From JAJVID01 sp963743425 (GTDB lineage Bacteria; Acidobacteriota; Blastocatellia; RBC074): a stretch of DNA of 64,000 nucleotides. Both the position numbers and the translations under genes were made by a program. Positions 1 to 9,208 of the stretch are shown in pieces; the first letter of the stretch is position 1, and every line of letters begins with the position of its first letter. The notes under the pieces were generated by a model that saw only the letters and a program-made list of their open reading frames with translations, ran no database searches and was not told the DNA's origin. The stretch lies in the NCBI GenBank assembly GCA_963743425.1, contig CAVUPU010000001.1, positions 124,001 through 188,000 of the forward strand, in the 5' to 3' direction.

Positions 1-733
1 CTTCGGAATTGAGCGCGTCGATCACCGTCGGCATGATTGCGATCACGCGCTCGTCAACCGCCCCGACGAGCCACGTCGTCCATCCGCGCTTCGATCCGCC
101 TGAGACGACGAACTGGTCGACCTTGAACCCGCCTCCGGCGTCGCTCGCCAGGAATTCCTGAATGGCGTCCATCGCCTTCACGCCGCTCTTGACCATAGCC
201 AGCCGCACCAGCCATTCGTCATCCTTCGTCGTGAAATGCTTGACGCGCGTGTAAGCGATCAGGTCGTCTTCGGAGCGGCGTTTGTCTTTCGAATCGGTGA
301 AGAAGAGCGGTTGATTCGGAACCTGCCCCAATTCGGCCACTACAGAGTTCGATCCGAGGGCGAACATCGTCACGCGTTCTGGGATCGTCGCCGGAGCCGG
401 GTTGGTGTTGTTTCCGCCTCCGATGAAGAGCAGCCCTTTGTTCGTGGATGGTTTGTCCGGTTTGACTATAGTCAGCCAGTGTTTCCAGATTGGGCGGTCA
501 ACGTCTTTTTCCGAACGCCACTGCTGCGAGGTCAATTCGAGGACAAAGCCCTTGTAGCCCTCGCCCTGCGTCGTGTTGACCAGCTTCCACGAGTATGCCG
601 GATCGGGTTTGGCGACGTAGCGGTCGAGCGCGGTCTGTTGAGCGCAAACGGAAACGGAGAGCGTCGCTATCGCCGCAGCGCAAAGAATTGTTTGGAAGAA
701 CCTGTGAGGGAGTCGAGTGTTGATGGATTTCAT
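1..733 (-). CDS. PhoPQ-activated pathogenicity-related (PqaA-like) protein, N-terminal part
   Basis: Cut by the window edge; the visible 244 codons are the N-terminus. It starts at ATG 733 behind a GGAGG seven bases upstream. Translation gives a signal peptide ending in SVCAQQ, then LDRYVAKPDPAYSWKL, LLFIGGGNN and VSGGSKRGWTTW. These are hallmarks of the PhoPQ-activated pathogenicity-related family, secreted alpha/beta-hydrolase-like proteins; GGSKRG holds the presumed nucleophilic Ser. The substrate is unknown and the family name comes from Salmonella pqaA. The frame is intact to the window edge. Confidence 0.85.
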   Translation of the reverse strand, partial: MKSINTRLPHRFFQTILCAAAIATLSVSVCAQQTALDRYVAKPDPAYSWKLVNTTQGEGYKGFVLELTSQQWRSEKDVDRPIWKHWLTIVKPDKPSTNKGLLFIGGGNNTNPAPATIPERVTMFALGSNSVVAELGQVPNQPLFFTDSKDKRRSEDDLIAYTRVKHFTTKDDEWLVRLAMVKSGVKAMDAIQEFLASDAGGGFKVDQFVVSGGSKRGWTTWLVGAVDERVIAIMPTVIDALNSE

Positions 734-954
734 AGTCAGCCTCCGAAGGCGCTGTCGAAAACGCCTTTTGAGTTTAGAGTTGTTTTGGGTTTAGTAATTG
801 TTCGGCAATTTTATTCCGCTTTCGCGCCAACCAAATTATATAATCCGCGTCTTTGTAGGCGACTTCAAAAGTCGAAGGCTGGATCACGCGACCGGAGTCA
901 TTGTAATAGCGCCGAAGCCGGACGCCAACGATATTGAGTGACCCGCGAGGTACG

Positions 955-2280
955 ATGAACTGGACGACCGATCAAATCCTGGCTCTGGCGCCAGACGCGG
1001 CGTCGGCCAAAGCCGGACAGGGCCTGGCCACAGCGCGCAAATGGCTCACGCTCGGCGCCGACGGACAGACGGCGTGGGGCTTGTGTCAGGGCAGCGGCAA
1101 AGACCCTTATCAAGCGCAGATCGATCTGACCGAGCCGGCGTTTCGCTGTTCCTGTCCGAGCCGCAAATTCCCGTGCAAACATGGGCTCGGATTGTTTCTG
1201 TTGCTCGCGTCAAGCGCCGCCGCGTTCAAGGAGAAGCAGCCTCCGGATTGGGTCGTCGAATGGATGGCGTCCCGCGCCAAACGCGCCCAGCAGCGTAACG
1301 AGAAGCAGGCGAAGGACGAAGCGGGCGAAAAGATCGTTGACGAGGCCGCTCAGGCCAGGCGCGCGGCCAGCCGTGAGGTGAAGGTAACAGCCGGATTGCG
1401 GGAGCTGGAGCTATGGCTGCGCGACATCGCGCGCGGCGGATTGGCCGCGGTCCAATCGCAGCCGCCACAGTTTTGGGAGCGAATGGCCGCGCGATTGATT
1501 GACGCGCAGGCGTCGGGAGTCGCGCGGCTGGTACGCGAAATGGCGGGCGTTCCCGCTTCGGGCGAGGGCTGGGAGGCGCGGTTGTTGGAGCGAATGAGCA
1601 GGTTTCATCTGCTGATCGAAGGCTTCAAACGCATCGCCGAATTGCCGGAAGCCATGCAGGCGGACATTTGCGCTCTCATAGGCTGGACGCAGAATCAGGA
1701 GGAGTTGCTGCGATTGGACGGAGCGCGCGACCGCTGGCTGGTCCTGGGCCAGCGAGTCGAGGAAGAAGACCGGCTGCGCGTACAGCGCGTTTGGCTCTGG
1801 GGAGAGCGGAGCGGTCAAGCCGCGTTGATATTGCATTTCGCGCACGGGCAGCAACCGCTCGACGCGAGCTTCGTCACAGGCGCGGTGATCGAAGCCGAAC
1901 TGGTCTTCTTTCCCGGCGCGTACCCGCTCCGCGCAATCGTCAAACAGCGACACGGCGCGCCCGCTCCGCCCGACCGGATTTCGGGCTACCCGAAGATCGC
2001 CGATGCGCACGGAGCCTTCGCTGGCGCAATGGCGGCCAATCCCTGGCTTGAAAAATTTCCGGCGCCACTGCTCAATGTGACGCCGCTCCGTCGCGGCGAC
2101 GCATGGTTTGTTCGAGACTCCGAAGGTCGGACGTTGAAGCTCGCGCCGCGTTTTGAATTCGGATGGGAGATGCTGGCGCTGAGCGGCGGGCGAGAGATTG
2201 ACATCTTCGGCGAATGGGACGGCGACCATCTCTGGCCGCTCCTGGCATTCGCCGAGAATCGTTTCGCGAAATTCAGATGA
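955..2280 (+). CDS. SWIM zinc-finger protein of the MoxR/VWA cluster
   Basis: About 441 residues. A SWIM zinc finger lies near residues 65-76 with the pattern CSC...CKH (CxCx(n)CxH), normally a DNA- or protein-binding module. The rest is helical with a charged stretch around residues 100-145. An in-frame TTG at 934 exists, but ATG 955 has a GAGG six bases upstream and gives the usual MNWTTDQILALAPD-type start. The stop overlaps the next gene (ATGA at 2277), so translation is probably coupled. SWIM proteins of this type usually head clusters with DUF5691, MoxR, DUF5682 and VWA genes, exactly the order seen here. The biochemical role is not established. Confidence 0.85.
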   Translation: MNWTTDQILALAPDAASAKAGQGLATARKWLTLGADGQTAWGLCQGSGKDPYQAQIDLTEPAFRCSCPSRKFPCKHGLGLFLLLASSAAAFKEKQPPDWVVEWMASRAKRAQQRNEKQAKDEAGEKIVDEAAQARRAASREVKVTAGLRELELWLRDIARGGLAAVQSQPPQFWERMAARLIDAQASGVARLVREMAGVPASGEGWEARLLERMSRFHLLIEGFKRIAELPEAMQADICALIGWTQNQEELLRLDGARDRWLVLGQRVEEEDRLRVQRVWLWGERSGQAALILHFAHGQQPLDASFVTGAVIEAELVFFPGAYPLRAIVKQRHGAPAPPDRISGYPKIADAHGAFAGAMAANPWLEKFPAPLLNVTPLRRGDAWFVRDSEGRTLKLAPRFEFGWEMLALSGGREIDIFGEWDGDHLWPLLAFAENRFAKFR

Positions 2281-3783
2281 GTTTGTGGAATGAGATCACC
2301 AATACTGCGTTGATCGGCTGCGAGCGAAAACCGCTCTCGCTCAATAGGGCGGCGGATAAGCTCGGCGGTCTGCTCACGCAGCTCGATCAAAGCGACCGTG
2401 AGGGCGCGTTGCTCGGCGCGGCTGCCATCGTGTCGCTTTACGGGCGCGCGGGAAGCCTGCCGTCGAAAGACACGCTGCCATTGCCGGAAGCATGCATGCC
2501 TGATGACGCGCCGCGTTGCAGCGAGTCGGTCGGCGATCCATCTGGCAATGACGCTACGCGGCGATTATCCGCGGCTGTTGTTGGAATGGCTGGCGAAGGT
2601 TGCGGCGGCGGGACAACGCGCGCCGGAAGAGTTATTGCCGCCGCTGCTTGAACTCGGTCGAATGCGCGAAGAGTTGCGCGATGCGATTCTGCCTGTGTTG
2701 GGCGCGCGCGGGCGTTGGCTGGCGGCGAAAAATCCGGATTGGGCCTACGCCGTCGGCGGGTTCGACGAAACGCTGTGGGAGACGGGCAATAGCGAGCAGC
2801 GACGGGCTGTCCTCGCCGAATCGCGAAGGCGAGACGCGACGCGCGCGAGAGAACTGTTGGCGTCGACCTGGTTGCAGGAATCGCCGAAAGACCGCGCCGA
2901 CTTTCTGGCCGCGCTTGAATACGGCTTGAGCCTCGATGATGAAGCTTTTCTCGAGTCCTCGTTGAACGACCGCCGCAAAGAGGTTCGCAGCGCCGCTGCC
3001 GGTCTGCTCGCTCGTTTGCCGGAATCGACTTTGCGCCGGCGTATGCTCGAACGCGCGCAGCCGCTGCTCACGTTCAAACTCAACAGGCTGAAGCGCAAGA
3101 CGATCGAGATCACTATGCCAGAAACATGCGACAAGGCGATGCAGCGCGACGGCGTCGAGCCGAAGCCCTATTCTCAGGGCATCGGCGAAAAGGCCTGGTG
3201 GTTGCAACAGATGCTCGGCATGATTCCGCCGAAGATGTGGTCGCAGGAATCAGGCTGGTCAATCAGCGAATTAATCGATGCTGCGAAACGCAGCGAATGG
3301 AAGGGCGTGTTGATCGACGGATGGTCGCAGGCGGCGCGGCTCTGCCAGGATGTGGAATGGGCCGATGCGCTGCTCGCCGAGACTTATGAACGAGGGGAGG
3401 CAGCCCCATTGTTTCAGGTTTTGCCGCAAGCGCGACAGGAAGTTTTCATTCTCAAGCTGTTGGGAAACGACCCTTCGCTGCATACGTCCAAACCGGCCCG
3501 CAGCTACGTTGCGACTTGCTGGCGGCAATGGGGCGAGGCGTTGAGCCGCGCGGTGATTGACAGTCTGCTCCATCACGCGGCGACAGACAGATTCAAGGAT
3601 AGCTGGATGTGGTCTGGTTTTACCGACAACATCGGGCGCCGTCTCGATCCGGCGCTGATTCCCGAAACAATATCGCGGCTGACCGGCGCCATGAAGCCGC
3701 CGGCCGAACGCGCGCCAGCGATCGAGCAATTTTTGAACTTCATTCAGTTTCGTTACGAAATGCTCAAGGAGATCGATCAATGA
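2277..3783 (+). CDS. DUF5691 family protein, frameshifted
   Basis: ATG 2277 overlaps the SWIM stop. The first frame (MSLWNEITNTALIGC, LPEACMPDDAPRCSES) runs to about 2526. The remainder (HLAMTLRGDYPRLLLEWLA and onward to 3783) is one base later in frame. The break coincides with a tandem TCGGTCGG at 2526-2533; deleting one 4-base unit restores RCSESAIHLAM in one frame and a protein of about 500 residues. Helical, repeat-like, no catalytic motif seen. DUF5691 is a usual partner of SWIM, MoxR and VWA genes. Given many other +1 shifts in this window, a sequence error is possible; a real 4-base slippage is the alternative. Confidence 0.75.
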
Positions 3784-4883
3784 AAAAGTCCGATAAGAAG
3801 ACTGAAACGGCGCTGCTGCGCGAACACGCCGAACAACAATTCGCCGAAGAGCTGAACGAACTGGCCAAGGCCGACGAGCGGCAGCGTCCGCCAAACTGGC
3901 GTCTCTCGCCGTGGGCAGTCGCCGTCTATGTCCTCGGCGGCAAGCTCGACAATGGTTTTGAAGTCTCTCCGAAATACATCGGCCAGCGGCGGCTGGTCGA
4001 GATCGCGATTGCGACGTTGGCGACGGATCGCGCGCTGTTGTTGCTCGGCGTACCGGGTACGGCCAAGACCTGGTTGGGCGAGCATCTGGCCGCGGCGATC
4101 TCAGGCGATTCGACGCTGCTCGTGCAGGGCACGGCGGGGACAGCCGAAGAGGCCATCCGCTACGGTTGGAATTACGCCAGCCTGCTGGCCAAAGGCCCTT
4201 CGCGCGAAGCCTTAGTGCCCAGCCCTGTGATGCGCGCGATGCAGAACGGAAAGATCGCCCGCGTCGAAGAGTTGACGCGCATCCCAGCGGACGTTCAGGA
4301 CACCTTGATCACCATCCTCTCAGAAAAGACCCTGCCCATTCCCGAACTCAACGAAGAGGCGCAGGCCGTCAAAGGCTTCAACGTGATCGCTACGGCCAAC
4401 AACCGCGACCGCGGCGTAAACGAGCTGTCGTCCGCGCTCAAACGCCGGTTCAACACGGTGATCCTGCCCGTGCCCGAAACCGCCGACGAAGAGGTCGAGA
4501 TCGTCAGACGGCGCGTCGAAGCTCTGGGACGCGCGCTGGAATTGCCCGCCGAGCCGCCCGCGCTCGGCGAGATTCGCCGCATCGTGACCGTCTTCCGCGA
4601 ACTGCGCGACGGCAAGACGCAGGACGGCAAGACAAAGCTCAAATCTCCCAGCGGCAGCTTGAGCACAGCCGAAGCGATCTCGGTAGTCAACAGCGGCCTC
4701 GCGCTCGCGGCGCATTTCGGCGACGGGCAGTTGCGCTCGAACGATGTCGCGTCGGGATTGGTCGGCGCGGTGGTCAAAGACCCGGTGCAGGATCGCGTGG
4801 TGTGGTTGGAGTATCTGGAGACGGTGGTGAAAGAGCGCGACGGGTGGAAGGATTTGTATCGCGCGTGTCGCGAAATGAGCTAA
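3780..4883 (+). CDS. MoxR-type AAA+ ATPase
   Basis: 367 residues from ATG 3780, with AAGGAG 9 bases upstream and an ATGA overlap with the DUF5691 stop. Walker A is GVPGTAKT near residues 89-97. The sensor-1 region reads VIATANNRD, followed by an arginine-rich ALKRRF. MoxR ATPases act as chaperones that remodel partner complexes, commonly with a VWA (MIDAS) protein; the VWA gene at 8040 is the obvious partner. Cytoplasmic. An 8-bp inverted repeat lies just after the stop (4897-4922). Confidence 0.92.
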   Translation: MKKSDKKTETALLREHAEQQFAEELNELAKADERQRPPNWRLSPWAVAVYVLGGKLDNGFEVSPKYIGQRRLVEIAIATLATDRALLLLGVPGTAKTWLGEHLAAAISGDSTLLVQGTAGTAEEAIRYGWNYASLLAKGPSREALVPSPVMRAMQNGKIARVEELTRIPADVQDTLITILSEKTLPIPELNEEAQAVKGFNVIATANNRDRGVNELSSALKRRFNTVILPVPETADEEVEIVRRRVEALGRALELPAEPPALGEIRRIVTVFRELRDGKTQDGKTKLKSPSGSLSTAEAISVVNSGLALAAHFGDGQLRSNDVASGLVGAVVKDPVQDRVVWLEYLETVVKERDGWKDLYRACREMS

Positions 4884-4896
4884 TCGGGCAGCGCCA

Positions 4897-4922
4897 TGAA
4901 CATGTTTCGGCGCCCATGTTCA
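4897..4922 (+). repeat. Short inverted repeat after the MoxR gene
   Basis: TGAACATG and CATGTTCA arms (8 bp) around a 10-base loop, starting 14 bases past the MoxR stop. There is no T-run, so it is not a classical terminator; it could be an attenuating or RNA-protecting hairpin. Confidence 0.5.
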
Positions 4923-4934
4923 CAGGAGAAATCT

Positions 4935-4988
4935 ATGCCTATCAAAGAAGATTTTGCCAACTCGTTCGGGAAGGGAAGGATCAGTTAA
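4935..4988 (+). CDS. 17-codon mini-ORF upstream of DUF5682
   Basis: ATG 4935 is preceded by a good AGGAG (4924-4928) and encodes MPIKEDFANSFGKGRIS before TAA. DUF5682 itself has no clear ribosome binding site, so this may be a leader peptide for coupled translation or the remnant of a deleted gene. No family recognised. Confidence 0.3.
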   Translation: MPIKEDFANSFGKGRIS

Positions 4989-5016
4989 GATCAAATAGTC
5001 GAGTCATCCTCTTTCT

Positions 5017-7281
5017 ATGTCTTTGCATCTTTTCGGAATCAGACACCACGGCCCCGGCTCTGCGCGCAGCCTTCGCCAGGCGTTGGAAACATTGCGGCCA
5101 GATTGCATTCTTGTCGAAGGCCCGCCCGACGCTGCTGATGCGTTGTCTCTGCTCAGGCATCGGCAGATGAAGCCGCCGGTTGCGCTGTTGATCTACCCGC
5201 CAGATCAGCCGCATCGCGCGGTCTTTTATCCTTTCGCCGTCTTCTCTCCCGAATGGCAGGCGCTCGATTACGGGTTGGCGCGCAAGATCGCGGTGCGGTT
5301 TATGGATTTGCCGCAATCACATCGGTTGGCGATGGCGGATGAACCGGAATCTCAAATTTCGAATTCCGAATCTCAAATCCACGACGACCCAATAGGGCGA
5401 CTGGCCGCGGCTGCCGGTTACAGCGACGGCGAGCGTTGGTGGGAGCATATGGTCGAGCACAGGCGTGACGGCGCCGATCTCTTCGTCGCGATCCTGGAAG
5501 CGATGACGGCGCTGCGCGAATCGGCGCTGCCCGCCGATCAACCGATGGATCAAAACGGAGCCTCGTCCGAGATTCAACGAGAAGCCCAGCGAGAAGCCTG
5601 GATGAGGCAGACGATTCGCGCCGCTGTGAAGGAAGGGTTCGAGCGCATCGCGGTCGTATGCGGCGCCTGGCACGCGCCCGCGCTCATGATTGACGCCGGG
5701 AACACGCCGCTGGCGAAGGATGACGCGGAGTTGTTGAAGGGCTTGCCGAAGGTCAAGACACAGGCGACGTGGACTCCGTGGACTTATGGGCGATTGTCTT
5801 ACCGCAGCGGCTACGGCGCGGGCGTCGAATCGCCCGGCTGGTATCACCATTTGTGGACGGCGCGCGACGGCGTACCGATCCGATGGATGGCGCGTGTGGC
5901 GCGGTTGCTGCGCGAGGAAGACCTGGACGTCTCTTCCGCTCACGTTATCGAGGCCGTGCGGTTGGCCGAGACGTTGGCGGCATTGCGCGACCGCCCGCTG
6001 CCCGGGCTGCCTGAATTGAACGAGGCGACGCAATCGGTCTTCTGTTTCGGCGACGATCTGCCGCTGCGGTTGATTCACGAGAAGCTGATCGTCGGCGAGA
6101 CGCTCGGCTCCGTGCCCGAAGAGACGCCGCTCGCGCCGCTGCAGCAGGATTTGGCGCGCGAGCAGAAGCGGCTGCGTCTGCCCGCTGAAGCGCTGGAGCG
6201 CGCGCTCGATCTCGACCTGCGCAAGCCGAACGATCTGGATCGCAGCCGGTTGCTGCATCGGTTGTCGCTGCTCGGCGCGCATTGGGGCGAGACACAACAT
6301 GCCGGCGGCAAGGGGACGTTCCATGAAATCTGGCGATTGCGCTGGCAGCCTGAGTTCGTCGTCGCGCTGATCGAAGCGGGCGTCTGGGGGAATACGATCT
6401 ACGAGGCCGCGACCGCCTTCGCGCGCAACGCTGCGGATCGCGCGAAAGATTTGCCGGCGTTGACCAATCTGCTCGATCAGTCGCTGCTTGCCGATCTGCC
6501 CGGCGCGATCAGCCACGTGATGGCGCGTTTGCAAGCCGAAGCCGCCGTGGCGAGCGATGTCGCGCATTTGATGGATGCGCTGCCGGCGCTCGCCAACGTT
6601 CAACGCTACGGCAACGTGCGCGGAACCGGCGCGGCGATGGTGGGCGAAGTGGTCGCCGGATTGGTCGCGCGAGTCTGCATCGGGTTGCCGGGCGCGTGCG
6701 CTTCGCTCAACGACGAAGCCGCGGCGGCGATGTTCGACCGCATCGTCGCCGTCAACGCCGCGATCGGTCTGTTGCAGAACGAAGAACATCTGGCGGCGTG
6801 GCGCGGCGCAATGACGCGAATGGCCGATCAGCGCGGACTGCACGGATTGGTCGCGGGAAGATGTTGCAGGCTGCTTGTGGACGCGGGCGCGTTCACGGAT
6901 GGGGAAGCGGCTCGGCGTTTGAGCCTGGCGCTTTCGACAGCGAATGAGCCGGCGCAGGCGGCGGCCTGGATCGAAGGGTTCTTGAAAGGCAGCGGGCTGT
7001 TGTTGCTGCATGACGAGACGTTATGGCGGACGCTTGATGAGTGGTTGACGGCGTTGCCGAACGATGGCTTCACTGCGCTGGCGCCGTTGCTGCGCCGCAC
7101 ATTTTCGACGTTCACCTCGCCCGAGCGACGTCAGATCGGCGAGCGGGCGCGGCGCGGAATGACGAGTGTGAGTCGCGCGGCGACCAGCGATCAAATTCGC
7201 GCTGAAGATTTCGATCAAGCGCGCGCAGAGTCGATATTGCCGTTGGTTGCGCGATTGCTTGGGCTGAATGAATCGCAATAA
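5017..7281 (+). CDS. DUF5682 family protein
   Basis: 754 residues. The N-terminus MSLHLFGIRHHGPGS, then ILVEGPPDA, and a later VVCGAWHAPAL match DUF5682. The G-x-x-H motifs resemble those of TraB/ChaN/EreA-like proteins, a distant and unproven relation. The rest is long, helical and Leu/Ala/Arg rich. A short-word repeat at about 5347-5383 (GAATCTCAAAT-type) is translated as EPESQISNSESQIHDD, an in-frame low-complexity insert. No Shine-Dalgarno is visible at ATG 5017. In this neighbourhood the protein may be the effector or the client of the MoxR/VWA machine; that is inference. Confidence 0.85.
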   Translation: MSLHLFGIRHHGPGSARSLRQALETLRPDCILVEGPPDAADALSLLRHRQMKPPVALLIYPPDQPHRAVFYPFAVFSPEWQALDYGLARKIAVRFMDLPQSHRLAMADEPESQISNSESQIHDDPIGRLAAAAGYSDGERWWEHMVEHRRDGADLFVAILEAMTALRESALPADQPMDQNGASSEIQREAQREAWMRQTIRAAVKEGFERIAVVCGAWHAPALMIDAGNTPLAKDDAELLKGLPKVKTQATWTPWTYGRLSYRSGYGAGVESPGWYHHLWTARDGVPIRWMARVARLLREEDLDVSSAHVIEAVRLAETLAALRDRPLPGLPELNEATQSVFCFGDDLPLRLIHEKLIVGETLGSVPEETPLAPLQQDLAREQKRLRLPAEALERALDLDLRKPNDLDRSRLLHRLSLLGAHWGETQHAGGKGTFHEIWRLRWQPEFVVALIEAGVWGNTIYEAATAFARNAADRAKDLPALTNLLDQSLLADLPGAISHVMARLQAEAAVASDVAHLMDALPALANVQRYGNVRGTGAAMVGEVVAGLVARVCIGLPGACASLNDEAAAAMFDRIVAVNAAIGLLQNEEHLAAWRGAMTRMADQRGLHGLVAGRCCRLLVDAGAFTDGEAARRLSLALSTANEPAQAAAWIEGFLKGSGLLLLHDETLWRTLDEWLTALPNDGFTALAPLLRRTFSTFTSPERRQIGERARRGMTSVSRAATSDQIRAEDFDQARAESILPLVARLLGLNESQ

Positions 7282-7310
7282 TATGGCTTGCCGGAGAGCG
7301 ATGCTATAAT
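7282..7310 (+). promoter_or_regulatory. Candidate extended -10 promoter of the toxin-antitoxin pair
   Basis: A perfect TATAAT at 7305-7310 preceded by TG one base earlier (TGCTATAAT) forms an extended -10. No good -35 is seen at 16-18 bases. It lies between the DUF5682 stop and the AbrB gene, so the toxin-antitoxin pair can be transcribed on its own. Confidence 0.5.
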
Positions 7311-7327
7311 CGCGCCGGAGGCAAATT

Positions 7328-7591
7328 ATGGAACAAGTGGTTGAAGTCAATGAAGACGGCGCGCTCTATCTGCCGGCAGAATTGATCGGTCATGTCGAAC
7401 CGCACACTCGCTATGTGGTGGAGCCGCAGGGAGAGGCCTTGCTGCTACGTCCCGAAGCCGAATCGCAGCCGTTCTGGGCGACGGCCACGCCGGAAGAATG
7501 GGTCAAGAGTTTTGAAGAATGGGTGTCGAGTCATCGGGAAGGGCCGAATCTGCCGGATGAAGCGTTGAGCCGGGAAAGCATTTACGACTGA
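7328..7591 (+). CDS. AbrB/MazE-like antitoxin (VapB type)
   Basis: 87 residues. The N-terminal half (VVEVNEDGALYLPAELIGHVEPHTRYVV) is a swapped-hairpin AbrB-type DNA-binding fold. The C-terminal half is acidic, as expected for toxin binding. GGAGG lies 7 bases before ATG 7328. The stop overlaps the PIN toxin start by one base (TGATG), typical of a coupled toxin-antitoxin pair. It likely represses its own promoter at 7282-7310. Confidence 0.85.
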   Translation: MEQVVEVNEDGALYLPAELIGHVEPHTRYVVEPQGEALLLRPEAESQPFWATATPEEWVKSFEEWVSSHREGPNLPDEALSRESIYD

Positions 7592-8034
7592 TGGCTACAT
7601 TTCTGTTGGACACAAATTTGCTGCTGCGATTGAGCGATGGCGTCTCGCCTCATCAGGCGCTCGCTGACCAAGCTATCAAAAGGATACGCCTGCGCGGAGA
7701 TTGGCCGTGCCTCACGGCGCAAAATCTGATCGAATTCTGGGCGGTCGCTACTCGCCCGGCGACCGCAAACGGGTTCGGCTGGGATACTCAGAAGACGCGT
7801 GTGGAGATTGATCAACTTCTCAACAAATTCCCGCTGTTGGATGACACGCCCGCCATTCTTACCAACTGGGTAAATCTTGTAACAACGCACGACGTCAAGG
7901 GTAAGAAAGTTCACGATGCGAGACTTGTCGCGGTAATGCAAGCGCACGGCGTCACTCACTTGTTGACATTCAACACCAATGACTTCAATAACTATTCAGG
8001 CATCACTTTAGTTCATCCGAGCGACGTGAGCTAA
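7591..8034 (+). CDS. PIN-domain ribonuclease toxin (VapC-like)
   Basis: 147 residues. PIN motif residues are visible: D7 (LLDTNLLL), E48 (NLIEFW), D109 (VHDARL) and D131 (FNTNDF), the acidic cluster that binds Mg/Mn. VapC toxins are ribonucleases, many of which cut tRNA or the 23S sarcin-ricin loop; the target here is unknown. The antitoxin lies immediately upstream. The VWA gene of the MoxR cluster starts only 6 bases after its stop, so the pair is wedged inside that cluster. Confidence 0.9.
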   Translation: MATFLLDTNLLLRLSDGVSPHQALADQAIKRIRLRGDWPCLTAQNLIEFWAVATRPATANGFGWDTQKTRVEIDQLLNKFPLLDDTPAILTNWVNLVTTHDVKGKKVHDARLVAVMQAHGVTHLLTFNTNDFNNYSGITLVHPSDVS

Positions 8035-8039
8035 TCGAC

Positions 8040-9191
8040 ATGACAACTGAAGACGAACGCCTGCGCCGCTGGCGATTGATTCTGGGCGGTGATGAAAACG
8101 ACGGCACGGGCTGTGGCCTGAGCGGCGTTGATCTGGCGATGGATCGTACGCTCGCCGCGCTCTACGATTCCGACCGCAAGGGCGGCCTGGGAAGCTCCGC
8201 GCCGAATGTCGCGCGCTGGCTCGGCGACATCCGCGAATATTTCCCGTCGTCGGTAGTGCGCGTGATGCAGCAGGATGCGCTCGAACGGCTGAACCTGCGC
8301 CGGATGCTGCTCGAACCCGAGATGCTCGAAGCGGTCGAGCCTGACGTCCATCTGGTCGCCAACCTGCTGGCGCTCGGCGGCGTGATGCCGGCGAAGACCA
8401 GAGAGACCGCGCGGCTGGTCGTTCGTCGCGTCGTCGAAGAGTTACAGCGCAGGCTGGCCGAGCCGCTGCGACAGGCGGTGATCGGCAGCTTGAACCGCGC
8501 CGCCCGCAACCGCCGCCCGCGCCACAACGAGATCGATTGGCCGCGCACCATTCGCGCCAACCTCAAGCACTATCAGCCCGACTACAAAACGATCATTCCC
8601 GAAACACGCATCGGCTACAGCCGCAAGCGTTCGGCGCTGCGCGACATCATCCTGTGCGTCGACCAGAGCGGCTCGATGGCGACCTCGGTGGTCTATTCCG
8701 GCGTCTTCGGCGCCGTGCTCGCTTCATTGCCTTCCGTGAGAACACAGATGGTCGTCTTCGACACTGCGGTCGTGGATTTGACAGCGGAACTCTCCGACCC
8801 GGTCGAACTCCTCTTCGGCGCGCAACTGGGCGGCGGTACCGACATCAACCGCGCGCTCGGCTATTGCCAGGGCCTGGTCCGGCAGCCGCACGACACGATC
8901 CTGGTTTTGATCAGCGATCTGTTTGAAGGCGGCAATCAACAGGAGATGCTCAAACGCGCCGCGTCATTGGTCAGCGCCGGAGTCCAATTCATCGCGCTGC
9001 TCGCGCTCAACGACGACGGCGCGCCGTGTTACGATCACGGCGTCGCCTCGGCGTTCGCCGGGTTTGGGATTCTTTCCTTCGCCTGCACTCCCGATTTGTT
9101 TCCCGAACTGATGGCTGCCGCGATCAATCGGCAGGACATCGCGCAATGGGCCGCCGCGCGCGATGTCGTGACGGCGCGCGGCGACAGTTGA
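8040..9191 (+). CDS. VWA-domain (MIDAS) protein, MoxR partner
   Basis: 383 residues. The VWA domain occupies the C-terminal half: DQSGSM near residue 207 (DxSxS), GGGTDI for the MIDAS Thr, and LISDLFEGG for the distal Asp. All metal-binding positions are present. The N-terminal half is helical with many charged residues (RNRRPRHNEIDW). It fits the MoxR-associated VWA family. Last gene of the cluster; a large hairpin with a T-run follows at 9209-9302. Confidence 0.9.
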   Translation: MTTEDERLRRWRLILGGDENDGTGCGLSGVDLAMDRTLAALYDSDRKGGLGSSAPNVARWLGDIREYFPSSVVRVMQQDALERLNLRRMLLEPEMLEAVEPDVHLVANLLALGGVMPAKTRETARLVVRRVVEELQRRLAEPLRQAVIGSLNRAARNRRPRHNEIDWPRTIRANLKHYQPDYKTIIPETRIGYSRKRSALRDIILCVDQSGSMATSVVYSGVFGAVLASLPSVRTQMVVFDTAVVDLTAELSDPVELLFGAQLGGGTDINRALGYCQGLVRQPHDTILVLISDLFEGGNQQEMLKRAASLVSAGVQFIALLALNDDGAPCYDHGVASAFAGFGILSFACTPDLFPELMAAAINRQDIAQWAAARDVVTARGDS

Positions 9192-9208
9192 CCGAAGCGC
9201 GCCGGTGC

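Noticed and set aside
236..937. Plus-strand ORF of 233 codons
   Set aside because: Antisense shadow of the PhoPQ-type gene; no domain character and Arg/Val-rich translation.
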